Origin: Pohlia nutans
Taxonomy: Eukaryota; Streptophyta; Bryopsida; Bryales; Mniaceae
DNA: 64,000 nucleotides
Assembly (NCBI GenBank): GCA_022496805.1
Contig: CM040086.1
Span: forward strand, 14,200,501-14,264,500
Reading direction: 5' to 3'
The position numbers and the translations under genes were made by a program. Below are positions 1-11,099 of this stretch, piece by piece. The notes under the pieces were generated by a model. The model searched no databases. It was not told where the DNA came from and saw only the letters and a program-made list of their open reading frames with translations. Each line of letters opens with the position of its first letter. Positions within the stretch are counted from its first letter, which is position 1.

Positions 1-624
1 ATGAAACCTTGTGACGCAACTGTGATCCATTGTGACAGTTTAAATCATAAGGGACTAGTCATTAGGAATCAAATTCCTACACGTGAGTAATTATACAAAT
101 TAGAAATCATTTTGTATTTTATTGCAATATCGTATCTCACTCATAGATAGTTGTTGGTGTATGGTTTGCTTTTCCATTCACTCATAGATAGTTGTTCGTG
201 TCTTCATGCATGAAAGGGATGCACAAGGATCGAGGGATAAATGCACACATGTAGGTCATCCAAGTTTTATAGGTCAATAAAGATGGTTAACTATTTATAG
301 GACATACATGATGATGAGGAATATGCTTGATATTTTCCTCAAGAACAAGGCAAAGGTAGCACTAACTAATGAATGTTATATAGTTAGAATAATTTCTTTA
401 ATATGCAAAATGTTCCCCACAAAATTGTTCAAAATATAATGATGTTTCATTAGTTAGAAAAAAAATTGTTCAAAACCCAATATAGTTAAATTATGGTCTT
501 CAAAGGCTTAAGTTTTCTTTCATCTTTCCTCTATTAAAAATTATATATAAAAAAAACTTGATAACTTATTTTGAAAATTCTACATGCAAAACTTTAAAAT
601 ATTGTACGAATTAGTAGTTAAAAA
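1..624. other. AT-rich intergenic DNA, no gene seen
   Basis: The stretch is AT-rich with no long reading frame. A phrase of about 20 bp containing 'actcatagatagttgtt' occurs twice near 140-200. I see nothing else that can be named. Confidence 0.5.
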
Positions 625-780
625 CACTAGTAGAGATCTTGTTCAATGTCACTTGTCTTTAATGACTAAATGTTTGTTGTGACTTGTTTTTAGTGACTTA
701 AAACTGATTAGTCACTAAAAAAAAGTCACAACAAACATTTGGTTGTTAAAAACAAGTCGTTGAACAAGATTTCTACTACT
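625..780. mobile_element. CACTA-like MITE or hairpin
   Basis: The left end reads CACTAGTAGAGATCTTG and the right end is its approximate inverted complement, CAAGATTTCTACTACTA. The two arms pair for about 70 bp around a loop near 690-715. CACTAGTAGAAA-type ends are typical of CACTA (En/Spm) elements. The right terminal bases are degenerate. A 3-bp AAA target duplication is possible but uninformative in this A-rich context. It is too short to encode anything. The element at 20507-20642 is a cleaner relative. Confidence 0.5.
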
Positions 781-784
781 AAAA

Positions 785-1615
785 TGTTTCAAAAAGTCAT
801 ATACATAATTTAAAGACATTATAATACTTAAAAAGATGATCACATATGATATTTTGGAATTCCCCTAAGACATTAAAAAGAATATGTTTAAGATTTTATA
901 AACTTAATGTAAACCATATTTGAAATCTATTTGTGTTTAGAAGTATTCAAATTAGTGTTGAAAGACAGAACAAACGATAAATTTTTTAAGTCAAGATTGT
1001 TCAATGATTTAAAAATTGTTTTCATTTTGTCAATTTATCTATTTTTGAACTATTCAATGAAATCCAAACGTTAAAATCATTGGGTATCCCCCATACATCA
1101 GGGGGATCATGAGAAAATGTCTCCCACAATCATCAAGGATCTCACTATGTAATCTTCCTCGATGATTTGATGCATAGAGATTTTGTGATTTGAGTTGTGT
1201 AACTACTAACATTCTATTTTTACTTATTTTATTTTTGAACTTTGAATTATGTAAATTTAGATAAATTGTGCATTCAAATCATGTCATGGTAAATATTATA
1301 ATCACGTAAAGACAGTTATGACATCACTAACAACAAAATTTATTATTTTTAAATCCTTCAATCATCTAAAAATAAAAGTAAAGACTTTTTAATATTTAAA
1401 GCAAATATTTTGTGACATGAAAAAATAAATCAATAATAAATGTAACAATTACAATAATCCCAAAATATGTACTCCTATGATCATGTAGTGTGCTTTTTAT
1501 TAGTAGCATGCTTGGAGTGGTTATCTAAACCCTAAAATCATAAATGACAACCTTCCACTAATGCATTTAGGACTATTTTACTCGACCGCTAAACAAAATG
1601 TCAAATATGACATCA
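785..1615. other. AT-rich intergenic DNA, no gene seen
   Basis: No coding frame, inverted repeat or tandem array stands out. Confidence 0.45.
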
Positions 1616-1617
1616 AA

Positions 1618-1848
1618 AAGGTTTAGTAATGTTTAGTGATGTTTAGTAATGTCACTAAACGTTTAGTAATGTTTAATTATGCCACTAAATCTTTAGTAAT
1701 GACATTAAACGTTTGATAATGTCAATACACATTTAGTAATGTCAACACACATATAGTAATGTCAGTAAACTTTTAGTAATGTCAGTAAACATATAACATC
1801 TCGTAAGGTTAATCAACATTTGGTAATGTCAGTCAACGTTTAGTAATG
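1618..1848. repeat. Minisatellite, about 20-bp unit
   Basis: About eleven imperfect copies of a unit close to ACGTTTAGTAATGTCAGTAA lie head to tail. The same unit recurs in short runs near 2725-2830, 3070-3225, 4070-4170, 4735-4830 and 6060-6150, and in inverted orientation near 5490-5600 and 5910-6010. It therefore belongs to a larger dispersed repeat. The array is interrupted by the TTAA element at 1853-2711 and resumes immediately after it. Confidence 0.75.
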
Positions 1849-1852
1849 TTAA

Positions 1853-2711
1853 CCTTTAACTTCCTGAACCATTTTCAGCACGTTTTGGACCCTAATTTTT
1901 TCGGTTAAGGATACATGTTGCTCAAACTTATGTAGTTCACTTTTTTACAAAATCAACCTTAAGATCTTGTAGATATGCAAGTCACCTTCATCTTCACAAA
2001 TTTTGGTGTCAATCCGAGTTATAGGTTGCTTGGATGGGACATAAAAGTGAAGGGTACTTCAAGAAATTCATTGTTTTCTTACTGCTGAAAATGAGCTTTG
2101 ACCGACTCTCTTGGACACATACTATTTTAAAAAGTTGGTGGCTTCTTGTCATTCTGAAGATAATCAAGTTCCCTATGCATGGCAACAAGTTTTGTATTTT
2201 TAGGATAAAAAATAAGTGAGAAAGAGGCCTTGACATGACATCCACTTTTTACTAGTTTACTTGTGACTATGAGAGAAATTTTACAACTTACTTCTTACAA
2301 ATCTGATCTTCCATTGCAAAATCAAACACGGTAGGTTGAAAGTACACAAAAGAACAAATATAGTAGGAAAAAGAATATTGGAAAAAGGGTGAAATCCAAG
2401 TGCAAGATTTGCATTTCAGTAGCTACACCCATCCACAAGTCACCCTGCCCAACTGGAACATGTGGCAGCTCGTCATTTGCTCGTCACTCTCTTTAGCTGA
2501 CTTTTCTTCCTTGGTTTTGTGAACACCCAACACTTGTGGATTTTTGTAATATTGACAATGAACACTTCTCCAAATCAGACTACACCATTGGATAGCTAAC
2601 TCGTTTCTACACAAAATTGGCCCAAATTTTGAATCATTCGGGCACTCCTTCAAGATATTTCCAATTCTAAAAATAGCGCGACTCAATTTGGGTCGCCCAG
2701 GAAGTTAAGGG
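1853..2711. mobile_element. TTAA-flanked piggyBac-like MITE
   Basis: Left end CCTTTAACTTCCTG and right end CAGGAAGTTAAGGG are inverted complements with two mismatches at most. Both are followed outward by TTAA (1849-1852 and 2712-2715). The 859-bp element sits inside the TTTAGTAATGTCA minisatellite, which continues on both sides, so the insertion boundary is clear. Internal frames are short and unrelated to a transposase. Confidence 0.7.
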
Positions 2712-2715
2712 TTAA

Positions 2716-3361
2716 TAAATGCTTAACATTTAGTAATGTCATTAAACGTATAGAAAAGTCACTAAATGTTTAGTAATGTCAGTACATGTCTAGTAATGTA
2801 CAGTAATGTCAATAAACGTTTGATATGTTAAACAAACATATTCCTAGAACATAGTCAAAACATTCTTGAATACTCTTGGATATTTGGAGATATTTAGGCT
2901 TCTTTGACGTTTAAGGGTTACGGTTCAACAATTTTACCATTGATGAACCTTCAATTTATTCGTTGTCTTTCCTATCCTCAAAATCTGATATAAAATCTAA
3001 TGTTGATGAGTCCTCGTATCATTTGCATTTCTAAAGGAGGGCTCTGATGCATTTGGATCATCAACACAATGATAGGGCTTTTAGTAATGCTAGTACACAT
3101 CTAGTAATGTCAGTACACGTTTAATATGTGAGTAATTTAGTAATGTCAGTAAATGTTTAATATCTAGTAATGTAAGTACTAATGTCAATAAATGTCTAAA
3201 ATCTAGTAATATCAATACTACATAAGATTCAGTAACCTTCGAAGAGGTTGTTTTTTAGTTTCATCTATCCACCTTTATATACAGGGATCAGACAACTTGG
3301 ACCCATTCACAAGAATCTTTTTTTCGAAGCAGTTCTTCAGGCACTTTGCTCACGCACATGC
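2716..3361. repeat. Minisatellite continuation and repeat flank
   Basis: The 20-bp TTTAGTAATGTCA unit resumes at about 2725-2830 and 3070-3225. Sequence from about 3240 to 3300 (…TAGTTTCATCTATCCACC…) matches, in inverted orientation, the stretch near 5850-5900. No gene is seen. Confidence 0.55.
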
Positions 3362-3365
3362 TTAA

Positions 3366-3940
3366 CCCCTAAAGGACCACGAGGCCACCACGTGGCTTCC
3401 GGAACTAGAAAGTAAGGAATTTCGAGTTATTGGACTGTGAATTGTAAAGTGAGCAACATAGAGACCCTAGTTCTTTTTGAGAGCTGAATCCGTGAGTACT
3501 TCTTGATCGAAATTTCATGAAGTGTGCAATTTTTGGTGAATTTTTTGAGTTGCACGGTGGGTATTTTGGCGTCACTTCAGACCCTCATATCTTCTTCTTC
3601 GCAACTCCAAATCACTTGAAATTTTTTCCACATTTTTAAAATGATGATTTCTACTCACAATAAAAATTTCAGATTTTTTGGAGCAGTTTAGATCAATCCG
3701 ATTTCAGCATGTGTTCAAAATACCGTGAACAAGTTCCATCAATCTTCTCAACGGTGGCATTTTCTCAAAAATTGTGTGATTTTGTTGATCTTTTTTTCAT
3801 ACAAAAGCTATGTAAGTCTTCTTTGATTTCAACGGTGCCGATCGTCAAAATCATCCCACACCAACGAGGAATTGAGCTTGTTATAAGAGCTAGTCAAGAA
3901 AACAAGAGCTAAGCTAAAAACCCCCCCGGTCCTTTAGGGG
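3366..3940. mobile_element. TTAA-flanked piggyBac-like MITE, family 1
   Basis: The two ends are a perfect 13-bp inverted repeat, CCCCTAAAGGACC and GGTCCTTTAGGGG. They are flanked by TTAA at 3362-3365 and 3941-3944. A perfect palindrome CCACGTGG lies at 3388-3395, 22 bp inside the left end. An inverted relative of the surrounding sequence (around 5726-5729) has a single TTAA and no insertion, so it looks like an empty site. The internal frame of 67 codons resembles nothing I know. It shares its TIR with 61885-62452 but little of its interior. Confidence 0.85.
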
Positions 3941-3944
3941 TTAA

Positions 3945-4190
3945 TGCCGCATGCCCTTATAGCTACTAATGTGATGTGGAATATCTCACATCATTTCATT
4001 GGGGGATGAAATGATGTGACATATTCCACATCATTCTGTTGGGAGAAGGTAACACTTAGAGAGGCTACTAAATGTTATGTGATGTCAATAAATCTAGTAA
4101 TGTCAGCACTAATGTTAGTACATGTTTAACATCTAGTGATATCAATACTAATGTCATTACATGTCTAATATTTCCCTCATCTAATATGCA
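3945..4190. repeat. Inverted repeat, partner at 5480-5730
   Basis: Starting at the right TTAA of the preceding element, about 240 bp matches the reverse complement of 5480-5730. Both copies contain a small hairpin built from gatgtggaatat and attccacatc around a GGGGGATGAAATG-type centre. They then run into the 20-bp TTTAGTAATGTCA-type units. Confidence 0.7.
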
Positions 4191-4689
4191 CTCAATACTA
4201 ATTGTGGCAGCCAAAAACATGGGAATTATGTCTCCTACAACAATATGCAATTCCTTAGTAGTAGAGTAGAATTCAATATGAATCAGATCATGCAAACAGA
4301 GGAATCCACCCCCAAATTTTTTGTTTTGCACAAATATGAACACATGACCCCTAATTCTATAACTCCATTTGTGGTGAGAAAAGTTGCCAAAATTTTACTC
4401 AAACAATGAACTTGTGCCACGTAATCCCTGTTTTCATTAAAATCTTACCTTTTTATTTTTAGTAAGAACTACTCATTCAATGCCATTTGCTACTTTGTTA
4501 TATTCGTGAATCAAAGAGAATACGAAAAATCACAGTAAAAAAATGAATTTAAACCCAAACACCATGGTAATTGGAAACATGATAACTTAGTGATTAACCT
4601 TCTATATATAGTAAATTAAGATGTGAAAACACCAGCCAAATGACCAACAAGCAAGAGTGAAAATGTACAAACAAATGATGCATTTAGAA

Positions 4690-5430
4690 TTGTCTTATTT
4701 AATCACTAAAAAAAGGTGTCAAATATGACATTGAAAATGTTTAGTAATGTTTAGTAATGTCTCTAAATGTCTAGTAATTATATCAATACACATTTAGTAA
4801 TGTCATTAAAGGTTTAGTGATATTATGCGTTAAGTAATGCAAATAAGCAACTCTCGTATGTATGGCCCTAATTATAATCACTTATATTGCATTTTTGTTC
4901 AATCTCAATCAATATAATTTGTTTCAATAATATAGTTTTTCCATCTCATGAAGATTGGATGCACTTGGGAGGCCGACTCTTTTAATTGATCACCAATTGT
5001 CAAACTCACGAAATTCACACAAGTCAACGTTCAATCTATCATAAATTTGTCACTGGTATGTACCTTTGCTAGTTTTGTTGGTAACATGGTAGGGGCCTAT
5101 TGGAGGGTTCACAATTTCTGTAATAGAACGGTTGAAAATTTGTAAGTGTTAATAAATTCAAGTTGATTCAAATATCCAATAGTTGAATCAATAAAAAAGG
5201 TTTTAGATCAAAAGCCAATTACCTTTTAGTAAGATGGGGTACTTTTAGACAACTTTGGAATGTTTAGAAAGAAACATAGTCCTAATCCTTTAGGGGTTAA
5301 CGTACTTGACACTCGTCTAATTAGACAAAACAACCCTTGAGTTAAAAAATAGTATTAGACATAACAACCCTAAATGCAATGTGCATTCTACAATAACTTT
5401 CTGGGTACTACAAAAGACTGGATTCAAAAA
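4690..5430. repeat. Dispersed repeat, direct partner at 6060-7400
   Basis: Shared blocks in order are the TTTAGTAATGTC units, 'cctaattataatcac…cattgcatttttgttcaatc', the 'catgaagattgga' block, and a terminal block '…tttctgggtactacaaaa'. The partner at 6060-7400 carries extra material, including the hairpin at 6716-6957. No gene is seen. Confidence 0.65.
5100..5296. mobile_element. TTAA element end (family 1 fragment)
   Basis: The sequence ends TCCTTTAGGGG followed by TTAA at 5297-5300. In reverse complement it matches the left part of the element at 61885-62452, including the block GATCTAAAACCTTTTT. The opposite terminus was not found. A second, more decayed copy of this end lies at about 7080-7277, where GGGG-TTAA has become GGTA-TTAA. 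These are probably truncated or rearranged members. Confidence 0.55.
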
Positions 5431-5479
5431 TGAGGGCATCCGTCTTTTATGTACCAAAATGAATTTAACATACTAGCCT

Positions 5480-5905
5480 TTTATTGACAATAATAGACAT
5501 GTACTGACATTAGTATTGATATCACTAGATGTTAGACATGTACTAACATTAGTACTGACACTACTAAATGTTAAAGATTTATTGACATTCCATAACACTG
5601 AATAGCCTCTGTGACTGATGCCTTCTCTCAACAAAATGATGTGGAATATCCCACATCATTTCATCCCCCAATGAAATGATGTGGGGTATTCCACACCACA
5701 TTAGTAGCTATGGGGGCATGTCGCATTAAGCAAGAGCAATCAACTATGGTGAATAGTCATCAAAAGTACTCACCCAATCACAATTCAACAGTGCTTTGTA
5801 ATTGTTTATTTGATTCAATAGTCCATACGATTACAAATCACTTGTCACTCCGTATATAAACGTGGATATATGAAACTAAAAGGCAGCCTCTTGAAAGGCT
5901 ACTAA
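5480..5905. repeat. Inverted repeat copy with apparent empty target site
   Basis: This is the reverse-complement relative of 3240-4190. At the position where the other copy holds the 3366-3940 element, this one has a single TTAA (5726-5729) and continuous sequence. The match on the far side of the insertion point is weaker but recognisable around 5850-5900. Confidence 0.65.
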
Positions 5906-6059
5906 ATGTTATGTATTATTGACATTACTATATGGCATGCTAAACATTTCCCGACACTAGTACGAACATTACTAGATGTTAGACGTTTATTGACATTTAA
6001 TTTAGTACTGTCATTGCTATTACTAAGAGCCCTATCATTGTGTTGATGATCCAAATTCA

Positions 6060-7400
6060 TCCATCCTTTATGTAACTACACTAAACGTCTAATAATGTCA
6101 CTAAACGTTTGGTAACATTACGTGTCTAGTAATGTAATTAAACTTTTGGTAACATTTGTTAGTAAACCCAAGTTCGCAATTCTTGTATTATATGGTCCTA
6201 ATTATAATCACTCATATTGCATTTTTGTTCAATCTCAAGTGATCATATAATTTGTTTTAATGTAGGAAACTTTTGTACCCTACTAACAAGGAATCAAAAA
6301 AAATATGATTTTCTATAACAATTGAATATTCTTGAAAACAATAACAACATTGAAAACTTAATTATATGAGTTTTTTTTTGTATAGCATAGGCCAAGCTAT
6401 TTAACTTTTGGGGCTTTTTAATAAAAATTAGCCAAATCCATTTTTATCGAATTTTGGGATTGAACTTTGCATTAAATTGGGTCTTTTCGAAAAGTTTCAA
6501 ACTTAAGCCACGGGCTAAAAAAAGAAGGTGCAACCAACTTTGTAACTTATAATCTTAATTTTAAAGAACCTTCGTTAAAGAAAGTCTGAACCCTCAATAA
6601 AGCCCCTAAAGGAGGGGGGACAAGGGTGTCTCACAGATTTAATTTTTTTGTCAAAAATGGCTTTTTTCCTACTTTGTCCGTTTCTACCCATGAAGATTGG
6701 ATATACTTATCACACATTTTGTTAAAATCGGACTAGATTTTGTTAAAACTAGACTTCTGGATTGAAAAAGCGATGGGGAGTGCTACCCTTTGCAATAGAG
6801 ACAGGTCCCCAATTTTTCTACATCACTCTTATTCCGCAAATAAGAGCATTGTAGAAAAATTAGGGACCTATCTCTATTGCGAAGGGTAGCACTCCCCATC
6901 GCTTTTTCAATCCAGAAGTCCGGTTTTAACGAAATGTAGTCCAATTTTAACGAAATGCGTGTTACTTGGGAGGCAGACTCTTTTAATTGGTCAACCATTG
7001 TGAGACTCACTAAATTCACACAAGCTAACGCCCAAATCTGTGAGTGGTATGTACGTTCACTAATTTTGCTGGTAACATGGTAGCGGCCTATTGGAGGGTT
7101 AACCGTTGAAAATTTGTACTTAAGTGTTAATAAATTCAAGTTGATTCAAACATTCAACGGTTGGACCAGTCAAAAAGGTTTTAGATCAAAAACTATTTAC
7201 CTTTTAGTGAGATGAAATACTTTTAGGGCAGTTTAAGAATGTTTAGAAAGAAACATAGTCCTAGTCCTTTAGGTATTAACCTACTTGCCTAATTAAACAA
7301 AACAACCCTCGATTTGAAAAATAGTTTTACACATAACAACCCAGAATGCATTGAGCATTCTACAATGACTTTCTGGGTACTACAAAAAACTGGATTCAAC
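6060..7400. repeat. Dispersed repeat, longer copy of 4690-5430
   Basis: It shares its left, middle and right blocks with 4690-5430. In addition, 6430-6590 matches the reverse complement of 62050-62180 inside the family-1 element at 61885-62452. This copy therefore retains more of that element than the 5100-5296 fragment does. Confidence 0.55.
6716..6957. repeat. Long near-perfect hairpin
   Basis: Arms of about 115-120 bp pair around a centre near 6837. The inner arms (about 6750-6833 and 6841-6925) are nearly perfect, sharing blocks such as GATGGGGAGTGCTACCC and its complement. Outside them the arms continue with more mismatches through 'gttaaaatcggact' and its complement. A reading frame crosses the right arm but is a by-product of the palindrome. 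It could be a foldback MITE or a source of small RNAs; the sequence alone does not decide. Confidence 0.75.
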
Positions 7401-9952
7401 TAATATTCACACTTTAAAGCTCTTCGTCTGTTCTTCACATACACCAAGTTTGATTATTATTCGGAGTTCTTTAAGGCTCAGTCACACCATTCACAGTTCT
7501 TCCAAATAAGTGAAATACCGGTAGTTAGACATCAATCAATATGCTCAGATGACGCTGCATTACAGTGCTTTGTACGTATGCAAAATGAACCACTCAGATA
7601 CAGAAGTTAGTGTAACCCTTGAGAGCCCTTCTACAAGTTGGAGTAACCCTTGAGTTTCTAAAGAGAGGTAGTGCAAAACTGTTCATTGTTCAGTCTTACA
7701 ATGAGGCTAATTAAGCACGGTGACAAAAGCAATATAAATAGAAAACTGGGAGTAGTACCATCTGATGGCCCGTTCTCAACAACCATTGACATTGCCAGAG
7801 TGAGTTAAGCCTTCAAGAGCGAGCTGAACAGAACATATGAGGCTACAGACTGACCTGTAGAAATCTCTTGAAAGTGATGAAGAGAGCAACAAGGTACACA
7901 ACGTAGAAAATGCATATATGTATCTGCTCACTCATTCCCATCAGGCAGATCAGATCATCCATATGCCGTAAGTCAGTAAATTCATCTGAGTTCAAAATCT
8001 GCACACACTCTGCATGTCGCAGGACTGGAAGGCCTTGCCAGCTCAGATATATCGACAGACCCGTCCAGAGCATGCTATTAATTACGAGAGCACGTCTAAT
8101 CATCACCATTATTAATCACGTCTATAATTTCCAACACCTGCAGTATTTCCGAATGATTGTTCAGTACATGGCTCATGCATTAATTAACTCCTGTCCTGCT
8201 TCCCTTATCGATCACTAAGCGTATGAACCTGGAACGAGCTAACTTACGGGACTAAAGTTAACCACTCGATCAAGATGCTAATTAATGGTGTATGCTGATT
8301 AATTAGCATGAGCCATTCAAGTAATAGTACATCCTGAGATGGAACTAAGAATCTAACATCAATACAACTAATAAGACCGAGACTCGGTATATTGTCTAGG
8401 TATCTTATTTCGTCGTTTACGATACAAGTGAAAGCAATATGAGCACATTTCACTAGTAATCCATTCATCTTTTCATGGGCTAGAATGTTGTATCGAGAAC
8501 CTCCCGTGTATTATCCCCTGTAGAATGTAGCCAGCGGGTACATTTGCGGAGGTGAGGTTCCCGACACTACATGTGACCCCTCCTCAGGTTTCGGTAGACT
8601 TCATTGCAGGCAAATGACGGAACAGTCGATCTCTATGCTACGGTATATATAACTCAAATTGTCATATGTATTCAAGGCATCAAGTCAACTTCATATATAT
8701 ACATGGGTTCATCAGAAGTACCTTGATATCATGGCTCTGGCACCTTGCAGAATATCGATCGCCCTCCATCGATCTGCAGCAGAAATCTTAAATTCCCCGG
8801 TCCAACATTCCTACTAAGTGTCATTAAAAAATCAGTTCACAGATGCTTACATACGATGAACATACACTGTATGTCAGCCATCTCCACGTGTACTAATAAT
8901 TGTCTTGAAAGCTTCACAGTTCAATTAAGTTAGGAGCACGTTTCGTATCACATTCATTCAACTGCTACCACTTAATATCAACAATGAAATATAATTGACA
9001 AATCTCAACTGAAAGTCAAGAAGAGCTGATACAAACGAAGTTCCTGAAGGTACGTATATAGACAGGAAATGCAGATCACAATTGACAAGGATGGAAAATA
9101 TGGAGAGTGAATTGGAAGTAGGATATCACATTACAGCTTCATTCACGCCGAAGCCCAGATTGAACAATAACATCATCATCTTACGTACACGCGATTGTAA
9201 GAATCACGTGGCTCATGCGGAAAGATTCCAGTCCCTATAACCAACTGGTGGAATAATTAGTAATGCGATCTAATAAATACTCCGGGCTCTGCAGTAGCTA
9301 GACTTCGATGCAATCGCAATGAATTCCAAGCTTGATCTCTCTCTTATGTGAGTATTCGATGGAAACTAACTAAATATTAATCACTATTCTAAAATGTACC
9401 AGATATATCAATGCATACTCCCAAACTGTCTCTCTGTACGTACTAATATAAACTCTTCTACTGTAAGTTGTGAAGAGTCTCATGCTGGGAGCCTAGTAAT
9501 GTCATGGTACTATACAAAGCTCTAGTCCTGAGTCATCAATCATCTAATCTTGATCATTAGCTAGTAAGCCATATGGCTATTAATAGCTGGGTTGGGTTCT
9601 GAAACTGAAAAAGTAAGTAACTGACGGACAAACATCTATTCTGATGAGTAGTAATTCTAAGTACTACTACGCTTCACCCAGAGTCTTATTGGGGAGTCAA
9701 ATCTTTAACTTACAAAGCCCCTGACGAAGAAAGAGAATACTGTTGCGGCAAATTGGCTTTCGAACTCACACTCCAGAAAGCTAGTGAATGAGAATGAGCA
9801 TCTGTGATTCTTGTACAGGAAAGAATGAGATCGACTCAAGATGAGAAAAAAAAGGGAAACTTATCAGATGATCAGTCGTCGAGCTCGGAGTAAGTTTTGG
9901 ATCGATCAGATAAAGAAGAACCTTCACTTGACTGTCTCTGTCTGTCTGTCTG
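7401..9952. other. Single-copy-looking DNA downstream of the ZF-HD gene
   Basis: Base composition is more balanced than in the repeats. I found no match to the repeat families elsewhere in the window and no convincing gene on either strand. Part of it next to 9953 should be the 3' untranslated region of the ZF-HD transcript. A (GACA)n run, read on the gene strand, begins at the stop codon (about 9931-9954). No polyadenylation signal could be assigned with confidence. Confidence 0.4.
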
Positions 9953-10975
9953 TCACGGCTTCTTGCCCATGGTGTGCTTGTTGTTGTGCATCCAAACCTT
10001 CAAGACGTGCCGCTTGACGCCGACGGAGGAGCAAAACTCGTGCACAGCGGCCTCGTCGTGTTTCTGGATGCGCCAGCCGACCTTCTCCGCGAACGCCAGC
10101 ATCTTGTCTTTCTGCTCGGTCGTGAATTTGGTCCGGAACCGTTTCTTGATAGCGGTCGGCGAGCGCATGGACGACATCATCATGCCGCCGCTGGTGACGA
10201 TGTGGCCCGGCCCGTCGTCCTGGTCGCCGTCGCTGTCGGCGCTCATGGCCCCGGCAGCCATCGTGAGCGGCGCCATCTGGCCGGCCCCGGTCAATGCCAG
10301 TGTGGTCACGGGCAATGTGGTCGACGGGGGGACCGCAGTACTGATCGGCCTGTTGAGCGGCTTGCGCTTGTTGCAGTCGCAGTCCCCTTCGACCTCGCGG
10401 CGGTGGAAGTTGCGGTGACAGTCGCACGCCGCGCACCGCAACTCCTCGTCCCCGTCGCTGCCCATGGGCATAAACTCCCCGCACCCGTCGATGGCGTGGC
10501 CGCCAATGCTGGCCGCGTGGTTCTTCTGGCACTCGCGGTACCTCACGGCGCCCGGCGGCACCGTCTTCGTCGTCGTCCCCTTCACAATATTATTAATATT
10601 GTTGTTCCCCGTGTTCGCCACCGCGGCCGCCGCAGCCTTGTTGTTCGACTCCGTCACGGCCGTCACCACCGCCTGGCGCAGAATCTCGCGCGCTTGATCC
10701 GTCACCACTTGATCGCTCGTCTTGGGCGGTGGCGCCCCAAGTCCGTTCCCGCTCGTGGCCAGCTTCGTCATCTGATGGTGCTGCATCAATGGGGCTGGCG
10801 TCGAGTAATAGTTCGACGCCGCTTGCAACATCGATGCGGCCACGGGGCGCAACGGTGACAGCGGCGTCACCGTCGCGCTGGTAACTTGCTGCTGTTGCTG
10901 GTATTGATCGACGTTGCTACTGCTGCTTACAAGCTGCGCCTGCTGCTGCTCGTGACCAGATGTCCCCAAATCCAT
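9953..10975 (-). CDS. Zinc-finger homeodomain (ZF-HD) transcription factor
   Basis: This 340-residue intronless frame encodes a plant ZF-HD protein, a nuclear DNA-binding factor. In the family, the zinc finger mediates homo- and heterodimerisation and the homeodomain binds ATTA-type sites. Residues 1-135 are low-complexity (Q-, S- and N-rich, with an alanine run at 114-118) and probably disordered. The zinc finger spans about 145-194: RYRECQKNHAA, then GGHAIDGCGEFMP, then CAACDCHRNFHRRE, with C149, H153, H160, C165, C181, C184, C186, H187 and H191 as candidate ligands. A proline/threonine/methionine-rich linker leads to the homeodomain at about 277-334. This starts KKRFRTKFT and ends with recognition helix VKRHVLKVWMHNNKH, the family hallmark. 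The basic KKRFR may also act as a nuclear signal. The start ATG is preceded by GCG and followed by G. An upstream in-frame ATG at 11020 is closed by a stop, so 10975 is the first usable start. The CDS is much more GC-rich than its surroundings. The subgroup and target genes cannot be told from sequence. Confidence 0.95.
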   Translation of the reverse strand: MDLGTSGHEQQQAQLVSSSSNVDQYQQQQQVTSATVTPLSPLRPVAASMLQAASNYYSTPAPLMQHHQMTKLATSGNGLGAPPPKTSDQVVTDQAREILRQAVVTAVTESNNKAAAAAVANTGNNNINNIVKGTTTKTVPPGAVRYRECQKNHAASIGGHAIDGCGEFMPMGSDGDEELRCAACDCHRNFHRREVEGDCDCNKRKPLNRPISTAVPPSTTLPVTTLALTGAGQMAPLTMAAGAMSADSDGDQDDGPGHIVTSGGMMMSSMRSPTAIKKRFRTKFTTEQKDKMLAFAEKVGWRIQKHDEAAVHEFCSSVGVKRHVLKVWMHNNKHTMGKKP

Positions 10976-11099
10976 CGCTCCACCGTGTTCGATTCTCTAA
11001 TTCTCCCCGCTCCTCCACATGACCCCAGTCGCTTCCCTCCTCCCAATGCCGCCCCACGCTTTCTACCCTTCTCGATGTCGATGCAAGCACCCTGACCAT
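10917..11099 (-). promoter_or_regulatory. Possible upstream ORF overlapping the ZF-HD start
   Basis: A 60-codon frame starts at an ATG at 11099 and ends at 10917, overlapping the first 59 bases of the ZF-HD CDS in another frame. If the transcript begins upstream of 11099, ribosomes starting here would pass the main ATG, so it could reduce ZF-HD translation. The peptide resembles no family I know and may have no function of its own. Confidence 0.3.
10997..11020 (-). promoter_or_regulatory. Seven-codon minimal uORF
   Basis: ATG at 11020 is in frame with the ZF-HD start but reaches TAG after seven codons, 21 bases before the main ATG. Such a short reading frame in a leader can modulate reinitiation. 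Its presence in the mRNA is assumed. Confidence 0.35.

Noticed and set aside
9974..10858. 294-codon frame on the plus strand opposite the ZF-HD gene
   Set aside because: It lies entirely antisense to a clear ZF-HD CDS, is rich in arginine, alanine and valine as expected from the complement of GC-rich codons, and has no domain.
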